From: Chitinophagaceae bacterium
Lineage (GTDB): Bacteria > Bacteroidota > Bacteroidia > Chitinophagales > Chitinophagaceae
Direction: 5' to 3'
Assembly: GCA_003168265.1 (NCBI GenBank)
Contig: PMSV01000021.1
Coordinates: forward strand, 124,001 to 188,000
DNA: 64,000 bases
Below, piece after piece: positions 43,658 through 52,646 of this stretch (positions are counted from its first letter, which is position 1; each line of letters begins with the position of its first letter). A program made the position numbers and the translations under genes. Below the pieces are notes generated by a model. It searched no databases. It was not told the DNA's origin and worked only from the letters and a program-made list of their open reading frames with translations.

Positions 43658-45697
43658 ATGGAATATCAACACAATGCAGAGAATTTGAGTCAAGCCGGGC
43701 ATGATATGAGTAAAATGGATCACGATGCCAAGCAGGCAATCGTGCATGCCGGACAAGATCATCATGCTATGATGATTGCTGATTTCAGAAAAAGGTTTTA
43801 TACAGTGTTTATGCTAACCATTCCTATTATGTTACTATCAACCATGGTTCAACATTTTATGAATGTTAACTGGCAGTTTGCCGGATCGCCATATGTTTTA
43901 TTTGCGTTGTCGACCGTTGTATTTTTCTATGGTGGCTGGCCTTTCTTAAAAGGATTAGTAGACGAAATAAAGAAAAAGAATATCGGTATGATGTTCCTGA
44001 TTGGATTTGCTATAACTGTCTCATACATCTATAGCGTCGCAATAGTATTTGGCCTGCCGGGGATGGATTTTTTTTGGGAACTGGCAACGCTTATCCTTAT
44101 CATGCTTTTGGGTCATTGGATTGAAATGAGATCAGTTGCAGGTGCATCTAGGGATCTGGAACTACTGGTGAAATTGATGCCGGCAGATGCACACATGGTA
44201 ATGCCCAACATGGTGCATGATGTAAAGACTGTTTTACTAAAAGAAAATGATATCATACTTGTAAAGCCAGGCGAAAAAGTAGCGGCAGATGGCATAATCA
44301 TAGAAGGTGAAAGCTATATCAATGAAAGTATGCTCACCGGTGAATCAAGGCCGGTGAAAAAATCCAAAGGGAATAAGGTTATGGCAGGTTCCCTCAATGG
44401 GAACGGTTCTTTTCAAGCCACGGTAACGCATTCTGCAAAAGATTCTTATCTCTCACAAGTAGTAAAGCTTGTCGATGATGCACAAAACTCAAAATCAAAA
44501 ACCCAATTGTTTGCAGATATAGCCGCAAAATGGCTTACTGCGATTGCAATCGGAGCAGGGATTGCGACATTCTTGTATTGGCATCTTACAGGCCAAACTT
44601 TAGCTTTCTCAATGGAGCGTATGGTAACTGTGATTGTTATTTGCTGCCCTCATGCATTAGGTTTGGCCGTGCCGTTGGTTATAGCAAAATCCACTGCCTT
44701 GTCCGCAAAAAGCGGCTTGCTTATTAAGAACAGGACGGCATTTGAAAATGCAAGAAAAATAACGACAATAGTGTTTGACAAAACAGGCACCCTCACAGTG
44801 GGGAAATTTGAAGTATCAAAGATCATATCCCTTCAAAAAGACATTAACGAGAATGAGATCATTCGTTTAGTTTCTGCATTGGAACAAAAATCAGAACATC
44901 CAATCGCGACTGGCGTTCTCCAAAAAGCAAAAGAATTATTTGTAACAACGCCGGCAGCGGAGGAATTTAAAGCCATTACGGGCGAGGGAGTTCAAGCGAC
45001 AGTGGAAGGAAAAAAAATATCTTTGGTTAGTTCGGGGTATTTAAAAGAAAATAACATACCCGTCCCGGATGGCTTTATGGCCAATGATATGGAAACAGTG
45101 GTGTTCGTGATTATTGACAGTAAATTAGCAGGGTGGATTGCCCTATCGGATGAAATACGCCCCGAGTCAGCAGAAGCTATAAAGACACTCAAAGAAAATA
45201 AAATCAAGTCTATCTTGCTTACAGGCGATAATAATAAGGTGGCTAAATGCGTAAGCGATACTTTAGGAATGGATAGTTTTATTGCCGAAGTATTGCCTCA
45301 TCAAAAATTGGAAAAAATCAAAGAACTGCAAAGCAAAGGTGAATTCGTGGCTATGACAGGTGACGGGGTGAATGACGCACCCGCCTTAGCGCAGGCAGAT
45401 GTCGGAATTGCTGTCGGCAGTGGCAGTGATATAGCGGCAGAAACAGCGGGTATTGTATTGGTGAACAGCAACCCTAATGATATAGTTCGCCTGATCTTAT
45501 TTGGCAAAGCAACCTATCGCAAGATGGTTCAAAATCTTATTTGGGCAACAGGTTACAATATTGTGGCATTGCCATTGGCAGCCGGAGTTTTGTATAAAAA
45601 AGGCATCTTGTTAAGCCCCGCAGCCGGAGCAGTCCTAATGACAATAAGTACAATTGTGGTAGCAATAAATGCAAGTAATTTAAGTGTGAAAAAATAA
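43658..45697 (+). CDS. copB: CopB-type heavy-metal P1B ATPase
   Basis: A 679-residue transporter. Instead of an HMA domain the N-terminus is His/Met-rich (HDMSKMDHDAKQ, HDHHAMM; residues ~15-40). Motifs: actuator TGES (227-230), the membrane metal site CPH (330-332), phosphorylation loop DKTGTLT (374-380), nucleotide-binding HP (SEHPIA), and hinge TGDGVNDAPALAQADVG. CPH rather than CPC places it with CopB-like ATPases (Cu or Ag export, IB-3) by family knowledge. Eight membrane helices are expected and visible. It stands alone, with no regulator or chaperone adjoining, although Cys-rich small genes lie 3 kb downstream. Confidence 0.9.
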   Translation: MEYQHNAENLSQAGHDMSKMDHDAKQAIVHAGQDHHAMMIADFRKRFYTVFMLTIPIMLLSTMVQHFMNVNWQFAGSPYVLFALSTVVFFYGGWPFLKGLVDEIKKKNIGMMFLIGFAITVSYIYSVAIVFGLPGMDFFWELATLILIMLLGHWIEMRSVAGASRDLELLVKLMPADAHMVMPNMVHDVKTVLLKENDIILVKPGEKVAADGIIIEGESYINESMLTGESRPVKKSKGNKVMAGSLNGNGSFQATVTHSAKDSYLSQVVKLVDDAQNSKSKTQLFADIAAKWLTAIAIGAGIATFLYWHLTGQTLAFSMERMVTVIVICCPHALGLAVPLVIAKSTALSAKSGLLIKNRTAFENARKITTIVFDKTGTLTVGKFEVSKIISLQKDINENEIIRLVSALEQKSEHPIATGVLQKAKELFVTTPAAEEFKAITGEGVQATVEGKKISLVSSGYLKENNIPVPDGFMANDMETVVFVIIDSKLAGWIALSDEIRPESAEAIKTLKENKIKSILLTGDNNKVAKCVSDTLGMDSFIAEVLPHQKLEKIKELQSKGEFVAMTGDGVNDAPALAQADVGIAVGSGSDIAAETAGIVLVNSNPNDIVRLILFGKATYRKMVQNLIWATGYNIVALPLAAGVLYKKGILLSPAAGAVLMTISTIVVAINASNLSVKK

Positions 45698-46136
45698 AAG
45701 AATAATAACCCTAACTATTGACCCGGTCAAAAATTTCGTCAGGGGATACAAACCCCTTCCATTTTAGCACGGTTTTTAAAACCTGAAAATGAATTTTATA
45801 TGCTTATTAACTCTATATGGCAATGAATTTAAATGTTTTGTTCGTGAAGATAATGAGGCTTAAAAGAGCTCTGGGTATTCAATATATCGTTTCTTTTCAG
45901 GTTCGATAACTGAGGGCTTAGGTCCATAATAAATTTGTCGGCTTGGGAAATTTAAAATACAAAATTGCATCATCCTTCAACAAGTGTGAATTATATAATC
46001 AATCAATTTAAAGGTGTAACGCCGGGTTATATATAGTTGCTAAACTTTGTGACAGAAGAAGCAAAATATATTCAGCTAATTAGCTTGATTGGTTAATTGC
46101 AAAATGCCAAATTAAGAACAATATAAAATAGATATT
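45698..46136. other. Intergenic region upstream of hydrolase operon
   Basis: About 440 AT-rich bases with no recognised gene. TAAACTTTG near 46042-46050 is close to a -7 element but one base too long. Confidence 0.3.
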
Positions 46137-47438
46137 ATGGAAAGTATTGAAAAAGCCCGGAGAATATCGGTCGTTAATAAGGATTTAGCGAATACGACTT
46201 CAACAACCGGAGCAGTTTTTGGCGCAACACCGGGTATGCCTCAAATCTTCAAATCGAACTTTGATTACCAACTCGTCAGGACTATGATAGCGGGGGCCTA
46301 CGGAGAAGGCGGAGCCATCGGTGAGTTGTATACGACGGCAAGACGGATCAAGGACGGAGATATAGAAAGCTGGACTGTTCAGTGGAGAGCTACCGCAGAG
46401 CGGATAGAAGGTATAGCCAATAATTGCCTTAAAGGGGGGCATATTGTAAGTGCACGTGAGGCATTCCTTCGGGCATCCATGTATTGGAGAACTGGCCTGT
46501 TCTATCTCGGAAGTAAGGATACGCGACAGTTTGAAATGTATAAGCACCACCGTGCATGTTTCAGGCAAGCAGGCGAATTGTTCGATATACCAATAGAGCC
46601 GGTCACTATTCCATACGAAAACGGCAAAACATTGCCCGGCTATTTTATGCGAGCGTCCTCAGATGGCGTTCCGCGTCCTACGATAATGATTCTCGGGGGA
46701 GGTGATAGCACTTGTGAAGAACTTTACGACATTTTCGGTGGTGCAGCGGCAGTTCGCCGGGGCTACAATGCATTATTATGGGAAGGTCCTGGTCAGGTTG
46801 GAGCTTATATTATGGATCATTCTTTAACATATCGTCCGGATTGGGAAGTACCAACACGATACGCGGTTGATTACGTTTTGTCTCGCAGCGATGTTGACCC
46901 CAAAAGGTTGGCGCTCTCGGGTCTAAGCATGGGTGGATATTTTGCCCCGCGTGCTGTTGCCTACGAGAAACGCATTACTGCCTTAATTGCAAATTCTCTT
47001 ATACCTGAAATGAAGCCAGTCTTGATGGCTTTAGTAGGCATTAACCCAAACGAAGCCTATGGCGAGGACATAGGAGATAAGGTGGATTTATCTGAACCAA
47101 TGAAGAAGTTCATGGTAACAGATGTTCAGGCACGCTGCGGTATGGAAGGAAAGTCGCTTGCAGCCTTTCTTGACAATTCAGGTAATTACAGCCTTGCCGG
47201 GCTTGAAGGAAGAATTACCTGTCCTTTCTTAAGCATAGAGGGTGAAGGAGAAGGGCAAATGGCGAATACCATGGCACACAAATTTTTCGAAAAGCTAACC
47301 TGCCCAAAAACAGAACGCCTGGTTACCTCATATGAGGGAGGCGAGGCACACTGCCAGGTCAATAACCCCAGCCTCAAACATCAGATTGAATTTGACTGGC
47401 TTGATGATGTATTTGAAATGCGTAAAGAAAAAAAATAA
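46137..47438 (+). CDS. Alpha/beta hydrolase (FrsA/DHPON hydrolase-like)
   Basis: A 433-residue cytoplasmic enzyme; no signal peptide. An N-terminal helical region (~1-155) precedes the alpha/beta domain. The nucleophile elbow is LSGLSMGGYFAPR (~residues 260-272, Ser in GLSMGG), and the oxyanion loop LGGGDSTCEELY lies near 183-194. The catalytic His is in GGEAHCQVNN (~409-418). This architecture matches 2,6-dihydropseudooxynicotine hydrolase-type and FrsA-like proteins, which cleave C-C or ester bonds. It leads a three-gene operon with two NTF2-like proteins, so a small-molecule pathway is likely. Confidence 0.85.
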   Translation: MESIEKARRISVVNKDLANTTSTTGAVFGATPGMPQIFKSNFDYQLVRTMIAGAYGEGGAIGELYTTARRIKDGDIESWTVQWRATAERIEGIANNCLKGGHIVSAREAFLRASMYWRTGLFYLGSKDTRQFEMYKHHRACFRQAGELFDIPIEPVTIPYENGKTLPGYFMRASSDGVPRPTIMILGGGDSTCEELYDIFGGAAAVRRGYNALLWEGPGQVGAYIMDHSLTYRPDWEVPTRYAVDYVLSRSDVDPKRLALSGLSMGGYFAPRAVAYEKRITALIANSLIPEMKPVLMALVGINPNEAYGEDIGDKVDLSEPMKKFMVTDVQARCGMEGKSLAAFLDNSGNYSLAGLEGRITCPFLSIEGEGEGQMANTMAHKFFEKLTCPKTERLVTSYEGGEAHCQVNNPSLKHQIEFDWLDDVFEMRKEKK

Positions 47439-47461
47439 TTCACAGATTGAAACAAAATAAT

Positions 47462-47932
47462 ATGACAACAGAAACTAACAAAACAGAACCATCTACAGTT
47501 TTTCGCAAACTGTTTGATTCCGGTTTTCACAATGATTTCTCAACCATGGCCGAAACAATTGCCGATGATTGCGAGTGGGTGTTGATGCCAGACATGAACA
47601 AGGTATACAAGGGAAAGAAAGAGGTTGTTCAACTCTGTACGCAAGGCAAACTTGCTTCAGACAAGACTCCAGAAATACTCTTTGATAAAGCTACTTCAGA
47701 ATGGGGTGCTTTTGAATACATCAACCGCGGTGTAATTACCAAGGAAGCCGTAGAGTTTTCCAAAACAACCGGTTGGCAGTTTCCTGTCGACCCAAGCACA
47801 CTTATTGGAAAGAGTTACGCTGTAGGCGTCAGCTTCATATACCAAATTAATGCAGAAGGAAAAATCGCCCACCTTCGAGAGTACCTTGATATGGCGGGAT
47901 TGATGAAACAATTTAAACCCGAAACAAAATGA
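47462..47932 (+). CDS. SnoaL/NTF2-like protein
   Basis: ATG at 47462 (MTTETNKTEPS) is preferred over a TTG at 47447. A 156-residue protein with the NTF2-like fold: an opening helix (VFRKLFDSGFHNDFSTMAET), CEWVLMPDMNKVYKGKKEV and a C-terminal KIAHLREYLDMAGLMKQF that is characteristic of SnoaL-like DUFs. Such proteins act on polyketide-like or ketone substrates. It starts 23 bp after the hydrolase stop and overlaps the next gene by 4 bp. Confidence 0.75.
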   Translation: MTTETNKTEPSTVFRKLFDSGFHNDFSTMAETIADDCEWVLMPDMNKVYKGKKEVVQLCTQGKLASDKTPEILFDKATSEWGAFEYINRGVITKEAVEFSKTTGWQFPVDPSTLIGKSYAVGVSFIYQINAEGKIAHLREYLDMAGLMKQFKPETK

Positions 47933-48384
47933 CATCAAAAGAGACTGTAACTAAATACTGGCGTACCTGGTCGGAGCATAATATAGATGATATGCTCGCC
48001 TTGCTTGCACCCGATTTTATTTCCCGAAGCTCGCTTAGCCAGGGATGCGCAGCAGGCAAAGAAATGATTGCGAAAGGATTTAATATGTTTGATAAAGCGC
48101 TTCCTGACTTAAAGGAAGAGGTTATCAGCATTATAGCAGAAGGTGACATGGTTGTATGTGAAGTTATTGAGACCGCGACATTTACCGGTGCTATGGAATT
48201 GCCGGAGGGAGTAATAGCGCCCACGAATCGGGCGTATAAGCTGCCTGTCGCCTCTTTCTTTCGTATTAATCCAGAAGGATTAATCGTGGAACAACATACT
48301 TATTGGGATACAGCAGACTGGGAACGGCAAATAGGGATAGACTCTAAATTGTTTGCCCCGAGTCCTGGGACTTCCAAATCATAA
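47929..48384 (+). CDS. SnoaL-like ester cyclase
   Basis: A 151-residue NTF2-like protein. The pattern TVTKYWRTWSEHNIDDMLAL ... LPDLKEEVISIIAEGDMVVC ... GLIVEQHTYWDTADWERQIG is that of ester cyclase/SnoaL polyketide cyclases, including the conserved WRTWSEHNID-type start and the late HTYWD. The ATGA overlap with the preceding NTF2-like gene shows translational coupling. Together with the hydrolase it forms a compact catabolic or biosynthetic set. Confidence 0.8.
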   Translation: MTSKETVTKYWRTWSEHNIDDMLALLAPDFISRSSLSQGCAAGKEMIAKGFNMFDKALPDLKEEVISIIAEGDMVVCEVIETATFTGAMELPEGVIAPTNRAYKLPVASFFRINPEGLIVEQHTYWDTADWERQIGIDSKLFAPSPGTSKS

Positions 48385-48537
48385 ATTTAATAAAGCATCG
48401 TACGATTTTTTAAGCGGGCATATCCCCCGGCCTTTAATCCTCTTATAGCCCAGCTCCTTCATCTTCATTTCAAACTTGGAATACCGGTTTAGCTCCTTTA
48501 AAGTATGGTGGATATTTTCTCTCAGCCGATTTTTTTC
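48379..48537 (-). pseudogene. Gene fragment, possibly a relaxase C-terminus
   Basis: An open minus-strand frame of ~50 codons ending at TCA 48379-48381. The peptide FEMKMKELGYKRIKGRGI resembles the conserved tail of Bacteroidota MobB-type relaxases (lGY.v.K.RGIsF). No start or upstream part is present. It ends within the stop of the ester cyclase and abuts another gene fragment on the right. Confidence 0.35.
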
Positions 48538-48600
48538 AGTTCAAAGCATTGGGTGATATTCGATTGGTTCGATGATGCATTCGAAATGAATGAAGACCTT
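48538..48600 (+). pseudogene. Duplicated tail of the alpha/beta hydrolase
   Basis: SSKHWVIFDWFDDAFEMNE reads like the last residues of the hydrolase at 46137-47438 (SLKHQIEFDWLDDVFEMRKE). Only ~20 codons are similar; the rest is absent. Probably a relic of a paralogous gene. Confidence 0.45.
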
Positions 48601-48720
48601 TTTTCATATGAAATGGCGTTGCACTCAATATGGTGTCTATGGCAGCAATACCGGGTATATTTGCGAATAACGGCCGATATGCTGCCTTTAGAGATATGAT
48701 GTACTCAATAATAAAAAAAA

Positions 48721-48741
48721 GCTGCCTCAATATGAGGCAGC
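48721..48741 (-). terminator. Rho-independent terminator for the Cys-rich gene pair
   Basis: GCTGCCTC (48721-48728) pairs with GAGGCAGC (48734-48741) around AATAT. Reading leftward, the stem is followed by a T tract (the A run at 48711-48720 on the plus strand). It fits the leftward gene ending at 48773. Confidence 0.75.
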
Positions 48742-48772
48742 CTCTGTAGTCGCTATACAAAGCAACTATTTT

Positions 48773-48937
48773 TTAATGGCCACATCCCGGTGGGCATGGG
48801 CATTTTTTCGGGCAATCTTTGGGGCATACGCACTCTGTCTTTTTTGCTGTTTTCTTCGCATGTTTTACTTTACCAGCAAATGCAAACGAAATAGACATAA
48901 GAGCAATAGCCAAGATTGAAAAAAATATTTTTTTCAT
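48773..48937 (-). CDS. Tiny secreted Cys-rich protein
   Basis: A 54-residue protein starting at ATG 48937 and stopping at 48773-48775. The signal peptide is IFFSILAIALMSISFAFA (~residues 4-21). The mature part is Lys-rich, then CVCPKDCPKKCPCPPGCGH, with six Cys and a terminal His. This is suited to binding a soft metal such as Cu or Ag, by inference. It lies 39 bp after the larger Cys-rich gene on the same strand and has its own terminator 32 bp downstream. This short gene is easily missed by annotation. Confidence 0.7.
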   Translation of the reverse strand: MKKIFFSILAIALMSISFAFAGKVKHAKKTAKKTECVCPKDCPKKCPCPPGCGH

Positions 48938-48976
48938 TTTGCTATTTTTGAACTTAAAAAAATTATTGTCGGGTTT

Positions 48977-49321
48977 TTACACAATGATGCTTTCCGGAGG
49001 GTGCCAGCAATCTGACAAACAGGTGTATAGTCGATTGTCGTTCGCAATTCCAATTCTTTCTTTTCCTATCCCGTAAATTGTTAAGCAGTAACTGCTGTTA
49101 TCATTGGTAAAGAAATTTCCATAAGCACATGCCATAAACGGGTTGCATGCATTGTTCCCGCATTTCTCATTCTTATTTGCCGTATGATTTTTTTTATGGC
49201 AGTTCATTTTTGAGCAGCACTGCAATTGGTCAACACTCTGTTGAGTATTAAAGACCGGTTGGATCATCAGGAAAGAGAGAGGCAAAATAAATATGACAGC
49301 GGAAAGCTTCATTAGGCCCAA
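48977..49321 (-). CDS. Secreted Cys-rich protein
   Basis: A 114-residue protein; ATG at 49312 (MKLSAVIFILPLSFLMIQ) gives a slightly better leader than 49321. The mature part carries CCSKMNCHKKNH, CGNNACNPFMAC and further Cys (YCLTIYG; YTCLSDCWHPPE), about 11 Cys in all with interspersed His and Met. The pattern resembles, from memory, small proteins found near Bacteroidota metal-efflux genes; a copper or silver link to the CopB ATPase 3 kb upstream is possible. It is the first gene of a two-gene leftward unit with the 54-residue Cys-rich protein. Confidence 0.65.
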   Translation of the reverse strand: MGLMKLSAVIFILPLSFLMIQPVFNTQQSVDQLQCCSKMNCHKKNHTANKNEKCGNNACNPFMACAYGNFFTNDNSSYCLTIYGIGKERIGIANDNRLYTCLSDCWHPPESIIV

Positions 49322-49676
49322 TATAGCTATAAAAGAATTCAGTTGCTAATTATTTTTGACAAGCGTTTGAATTATATGATGAATTTCATTGGATGACACT
49401 AAGCTGGTAAGGCTGCAATTTGTCGATTAAATAGCAATACGCGAATCACCAAAGTTATTATGATACAATAGATGAGAAACTGCACAAAAAACCCCATTGG
49501 ATTAATAATGGGGCCTAGTTACTGGTACGGTTTCGGGGTACTTAAATGGGGTTGCTTATATTATCTGACAGGCAATTTTTATAAAGGTTTAACAATGTGG
49601 AAAACTAAAATCGTTTATATGCATCGGCAGAGCATCTTAACCTGGGAAGTTAAGAGTGAAATGGTTTATAAATAAA
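49322..49676. other. Intergenic region, nothing recognised
   Basis: About 355 AT-rich bases upstream of the Cys-rich pair. Contains only spurious short frames; expected to hold the pair's promoter, but no consensus was seen. Confidence 0.3.
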
Positions 49677-49705
49677 ATCTGCTGATCTTAGGGAGACCAG
49701 CAGAT
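49677..49705 (-). terminator. Terminator hairpin for the T9SS protein gene
   Basis: ATCTGCTG (49677-49684) pairs with CAGCAGAT (49698-49705), with a further TCT/AGA pairing inside a 13-nt loop. Leftward of it lies an A-rich plus strand (TTTTAT on the transcript), as expected for a leftward terminator 41 bp after the stop at 49746. Confidence 0.6.
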
Positions 49706-49745
49706 AAATCAAAAACCAATGAGAAAAGAAAAGGTCCGAAGTTTA

Positions 49746-51146
49746 TTATTCTTTAATGAATTTCTGGATGAAGCTTTCTCCATTAGCACTTTTCACAGAA
49801 ATAATATAGGCTCCGAAAGAGAGCGAACTCACATTGAGCGTGTTGATTCCTGCAATTAATTTGTTCTCACTCACCATTGCACCTGACTGGTTGTATATTC
49901 TTGCCACAGTGTATGATGCATTATTATTCTGCACCTGGATCAGGTCTTTTGCAGGATTTGGCCAAACTTTTAACATATTGCTGTTATTATTAGCAACGCT
50001 TACTGTTTTTATATCTGAATAACTCTGCTTACCATCCAGATCAACCTCGCAAATGCGATAATAGTTATTCCCGCTGTTTGGGCTAAAATCGGTATAGTTA
50101 TAATTCACTGTCAATTGCGAATTGCCATTGCCTGCTGGTATGAAACTGAGTTTGTTCCAATTTGTGCCATCGGCGCTGCGCTCGACATAATATCCACTGT
50201 TATTGGTCTGTTGAGCAACTTCCCATGCAACTGAAACCGAGTTATTTTCCTGCAGCTTTAAAGTGAAGTTTTCAAATGACACCGGTAATACAGAGGCAGG
50301 ATAACTACATGATGTAAGGTCGCCGCAAATGCCTGTTTGGCTAAAAGTACCCGAGTGAGTCAGTGTGTAGTCAGGTTGCAAAACATACAAGTCGGTACCT
50401 GTTGCCATATAAATATTGCCGGTAGAAGAGAAAGCTATTCCCACAAAACCAGCGGTGCCGGTCGGTGTAGCCGTTGTTGGTGCAACTAATTCCTTCAATG
50501 TGATGCTTGAAGTGCTGGTGGTTGGTAATGGGGCAGATAATTTATAAAGACCCCAGTTAGATCCGTTTGAACACACGATCCACAGGTTACCCAAGCCATC
50601 AACTGCCATATCTCCGCTTCCTTCAGAGCTGAAAGTAGCAGTTACATTGTTGTTATTTTGGTCTTTAAAAGTGGAGCAGATAAAAGTCCAGGTATTAGAA
50701 GAGATGTTGTAGTAGTATAAATTGCCATTAACATCCAAGCAGTAGTAGCCCGTGCCATCGAAGTTAACACAACCCCTGTTTACAGTCGCTGAAATTGAAC
50801 TGGGAGCAAGCGTTGTATAAATATTGGTGGTCGGATCATATGATACGAATTCTTTAGTACCTGAAAGAGCAACCTGGAAATAGTAAAAAAGCCCGTTGTT
50901 GGTGTTATAACCTATTGAATTTGCAGAGGTGCTGGTTCCGTAGGAAGTGCTGTTAACTATTGAGCCTACGGAAGCATTACTTACAGTTACCGGGTAGATG
51001 CCGCCTGCATTTGACAATGAATAAATCGTTGTCGTAGGGCTTGAGCAAACCTGTGCACGACTGCTGATTGTTATTGAAATAAGAGCTACAGAAAGAATCA
51101 ATCCTTTCAGCAGGTCTTTCTGGGTGGCTGAGTAAAGTGTTTTCAT
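49746..51146 (-). CDS. T9SS-sorted extracellular protein
   Basis: ATG at 51146 (MKTLYSATQKDLLKG) gives the better signal peptide (LILSVALISITISSRAQV); 51188 would add 14 residues. The middle is a beta-propeller-like region with repeated Asn/Ser/Thr-rich strands (GNLYYYNISSNTWTFICS, GNLWIVCSNGSNWGLYKL). A fibronectin-like domain follows (LPVSFENFTLKLQENNSVSV). The end is the type IX secretion C-terminal sorting domain: VWPNPAKDLIQVQNN and ISVKSANGESFIQKFIKE. CTD proteins cross the outer membrane through T9SS and are released or anchored to A-LPS. Ligand unknown. Confidence 0.85.
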   Translation of the reverse strand: MKTLYSATQKDLLKGLILSVALISITISSRAQVCSSPTTTIYSLSNAGGIYPVTVSNASVGSIVNSTSYGTSTSANSIGYNTNNGLFYYFQVALSGTKEFVSYDPTTNIYTTLAPSSISATVNRGCVNFDGTGYYCLDVNGNLYYYNISSNTWTFICSTFKDQNNNNVTATFSSEGSGDMAVDGLGNLWIVCSNGSNWGLYKLSAPLPTTSTSSITLKELVAPTTATPTGTAGFVGIAFSSTGNIYMATGTDLYVLQPDYTLTHSGTFSQTGICGDLTSCSYPASVLPVSFENFTLKLQENNSVSVAWEVAQQTNNSGYYVERSADGTNWNKLSFIPAGNGNSQLTVNYNYTDFSPNSGNNYYRICEVDLDGKQSYSDIKTVSVANNNSNMLKVWPNPAKDLIQVQNNNASYTVARIYNQSGAMVSENKLIAGINTLNVSSLSFGAYIISVKSANGESFIQKFIKE

Positions 51147-51188
51147 TGGGTTGTGATTTTTTGATTTCGGACAGTAATTGGATTTCAA

Positions 51189-51800
51189 TTGGTATGCCGT
51201 TATATAATGACTTGATTCTTAAATAGTTATAAAATAGTAAGCCAATAAATGCTCCCTTTTTGGGAAAAGCATCTTCAAGTGTGGGAACTCATTGCAGCAT
51301 CAAGGATTCAAATCCCCAATGAAACAGTACTAGATGCAGCTTAAGAAAGATTATACTTTCAGTTGTAGAATTTGTTATTCGTCATAATCAGGCAAAAACT
51401 AGTGCGGAAGAGCAATAAAAGTGAGGGAGCATAATTGAGCTCCCTATGTTTCAGCTATCCGTCAGAAATATCTTATTGTCAATTTTTGTTTTGTAGTGAT
51501 TCATGAAAGCTATACTTGAATCATACCATAATATAACATAAAGAGTTTCAGCAATCTATCTATCATGCCAAATGAGAATCATTCCCTTTTTGAGATTCAT
51601 TTGAGAATATTGGGAAATTATTTACTGAGGACTCGGAGGGAGCTGAATCATGGTTTTAATCCTTAGCATCACCAACCTTATATGCCCATTTTACTCATTT
51701 CTCAATCTACGGATTCTTCAGTATGTTGATTGTTTTCAGTGATTATACTGCCCCCTAATCTTCTTATGGAAATTGCCTTGAATTATCCGTTGCATCAAAA
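51189..51800. other. Long intergenic region, nothing recognised
   Basis: About 610 AT-rich bases with stops in all frames. A sequence like GATTCAAATCCCC near 51305-51318 recalls a T-loop, but no acceptor or anticodon arm can be formed around it. Confidence 0.35.
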
Positions 51801-52262
51801 TCAGGAAGTAATAGTGGAAGTTGTGTTTGAGTTTGAATTAAATTGAACTCGCTCCATGCCATTATTGATAGCCGATTTAATCATGTTACCATAACTGTCA
51901 TTGGATAAATAAGTTGTAAACTCCAGTGCCAATAGATAATTTTCATGAGCTTTAACAAAATCATTCAATTCCTCATGGCATTTTCCAATATTTAAATAGA
52001 GAGAAGGATATGCCATCTTAATATTTTCATCAGGTATCTTAAGCGCTAAATTTAAAGCAGTTTTATCCCAATGTAATTTGTCGCTGATACTTTTCTGGTG
52101 TCTGGCTATATAATGAGCTGCGGTAAATTTCTCCAAGTCATTTTCGGCATCATTCCATGCTTGTCGAAATAATTTTGAAGCTTTCTCTGGCTGTCCCTCG
52201 GCTTCTAAATGCATTCCTTCTGCACAAAGTTTATTGACATGGTTTTCCGGATCAAATTGCAT
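51801..52262 (-). CDS. TPR-like protein
   Basis: ATG at 52262 (MQFDPENHVNKL) is preferred, because homologues of this kind begin here; the longer frame to 52406 adds an unconvincing leader. A 153-residue all-helical protein. Helix pairs such as CAEGMHLEAEGQPEKASKLF, AAHYIARHQKSISDKLHW and LYLNIGKCHEELNDFVKAHE (about residues 13-32, 47-64, 96-115) have TPR spacing. TPR proteins mediate protein binding; automatic annotation of this group with enzyme names is not supported by what is visible. No signal peptide. Confidence 0.6.
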   Translation of the reverse strand: MQFDPENHVNKLCAEGMHLEAEGQPEKASKLFRQAWNDAENDLEKFTAAHYIARHQKSISDKLHWDKTALNLALKIPDENIKMAYPSLYLNIGKCHEELNDFVKAHENYLLALEFTTYLSNDSYGNMIKSAINNGMERVQFNSNSNTTSTITS

Positions 52263-52406
52263 ATAAATAGATTCTAACAGAAAAATGGCTCTTCGCTGTT
52301 TAAATATATGATTAAGTTCTTTAAGCTCAATCTGAAAATCTACCAATAATAAAATCCGCGAAAAGTAGCTAATAGCTTGTACAGGCAACCTGATAGTGAT
52401 AAGCAT

Positions 52407-52646
52407 GCCATAATAGTGAATATTTCAATTTTCATCAGTTGTGGCTATGCTGTGCATTTATTCGGACTTGATGAATTTCTGCTGAGCATCAAATCAAATC
52501 ATCAACTCTTATTTGTATATTCATCATCAGCAGGCCAGGCTTGACGGGATGCTATTAACCAGCTTTCTCAAATACTCGATTGTTCAGCGGTTAATATAAT
52601 AGACAAACCAGCGTAGACGAAAAAGCAATCATACATTACATCGACA
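52407..52646. other. Divergent intergenic region upstream of arr
   Basis: 240 bp between leftward TPR gene and rightward arr. No consensus promoter recognised. Confidence 0.3.

Noticed and set aside
51300-51320. T-loop-like GATTCAAATCCCC as a tRNA
   Set aside because: No acceptor, D or anticodon arm can be formed around it.
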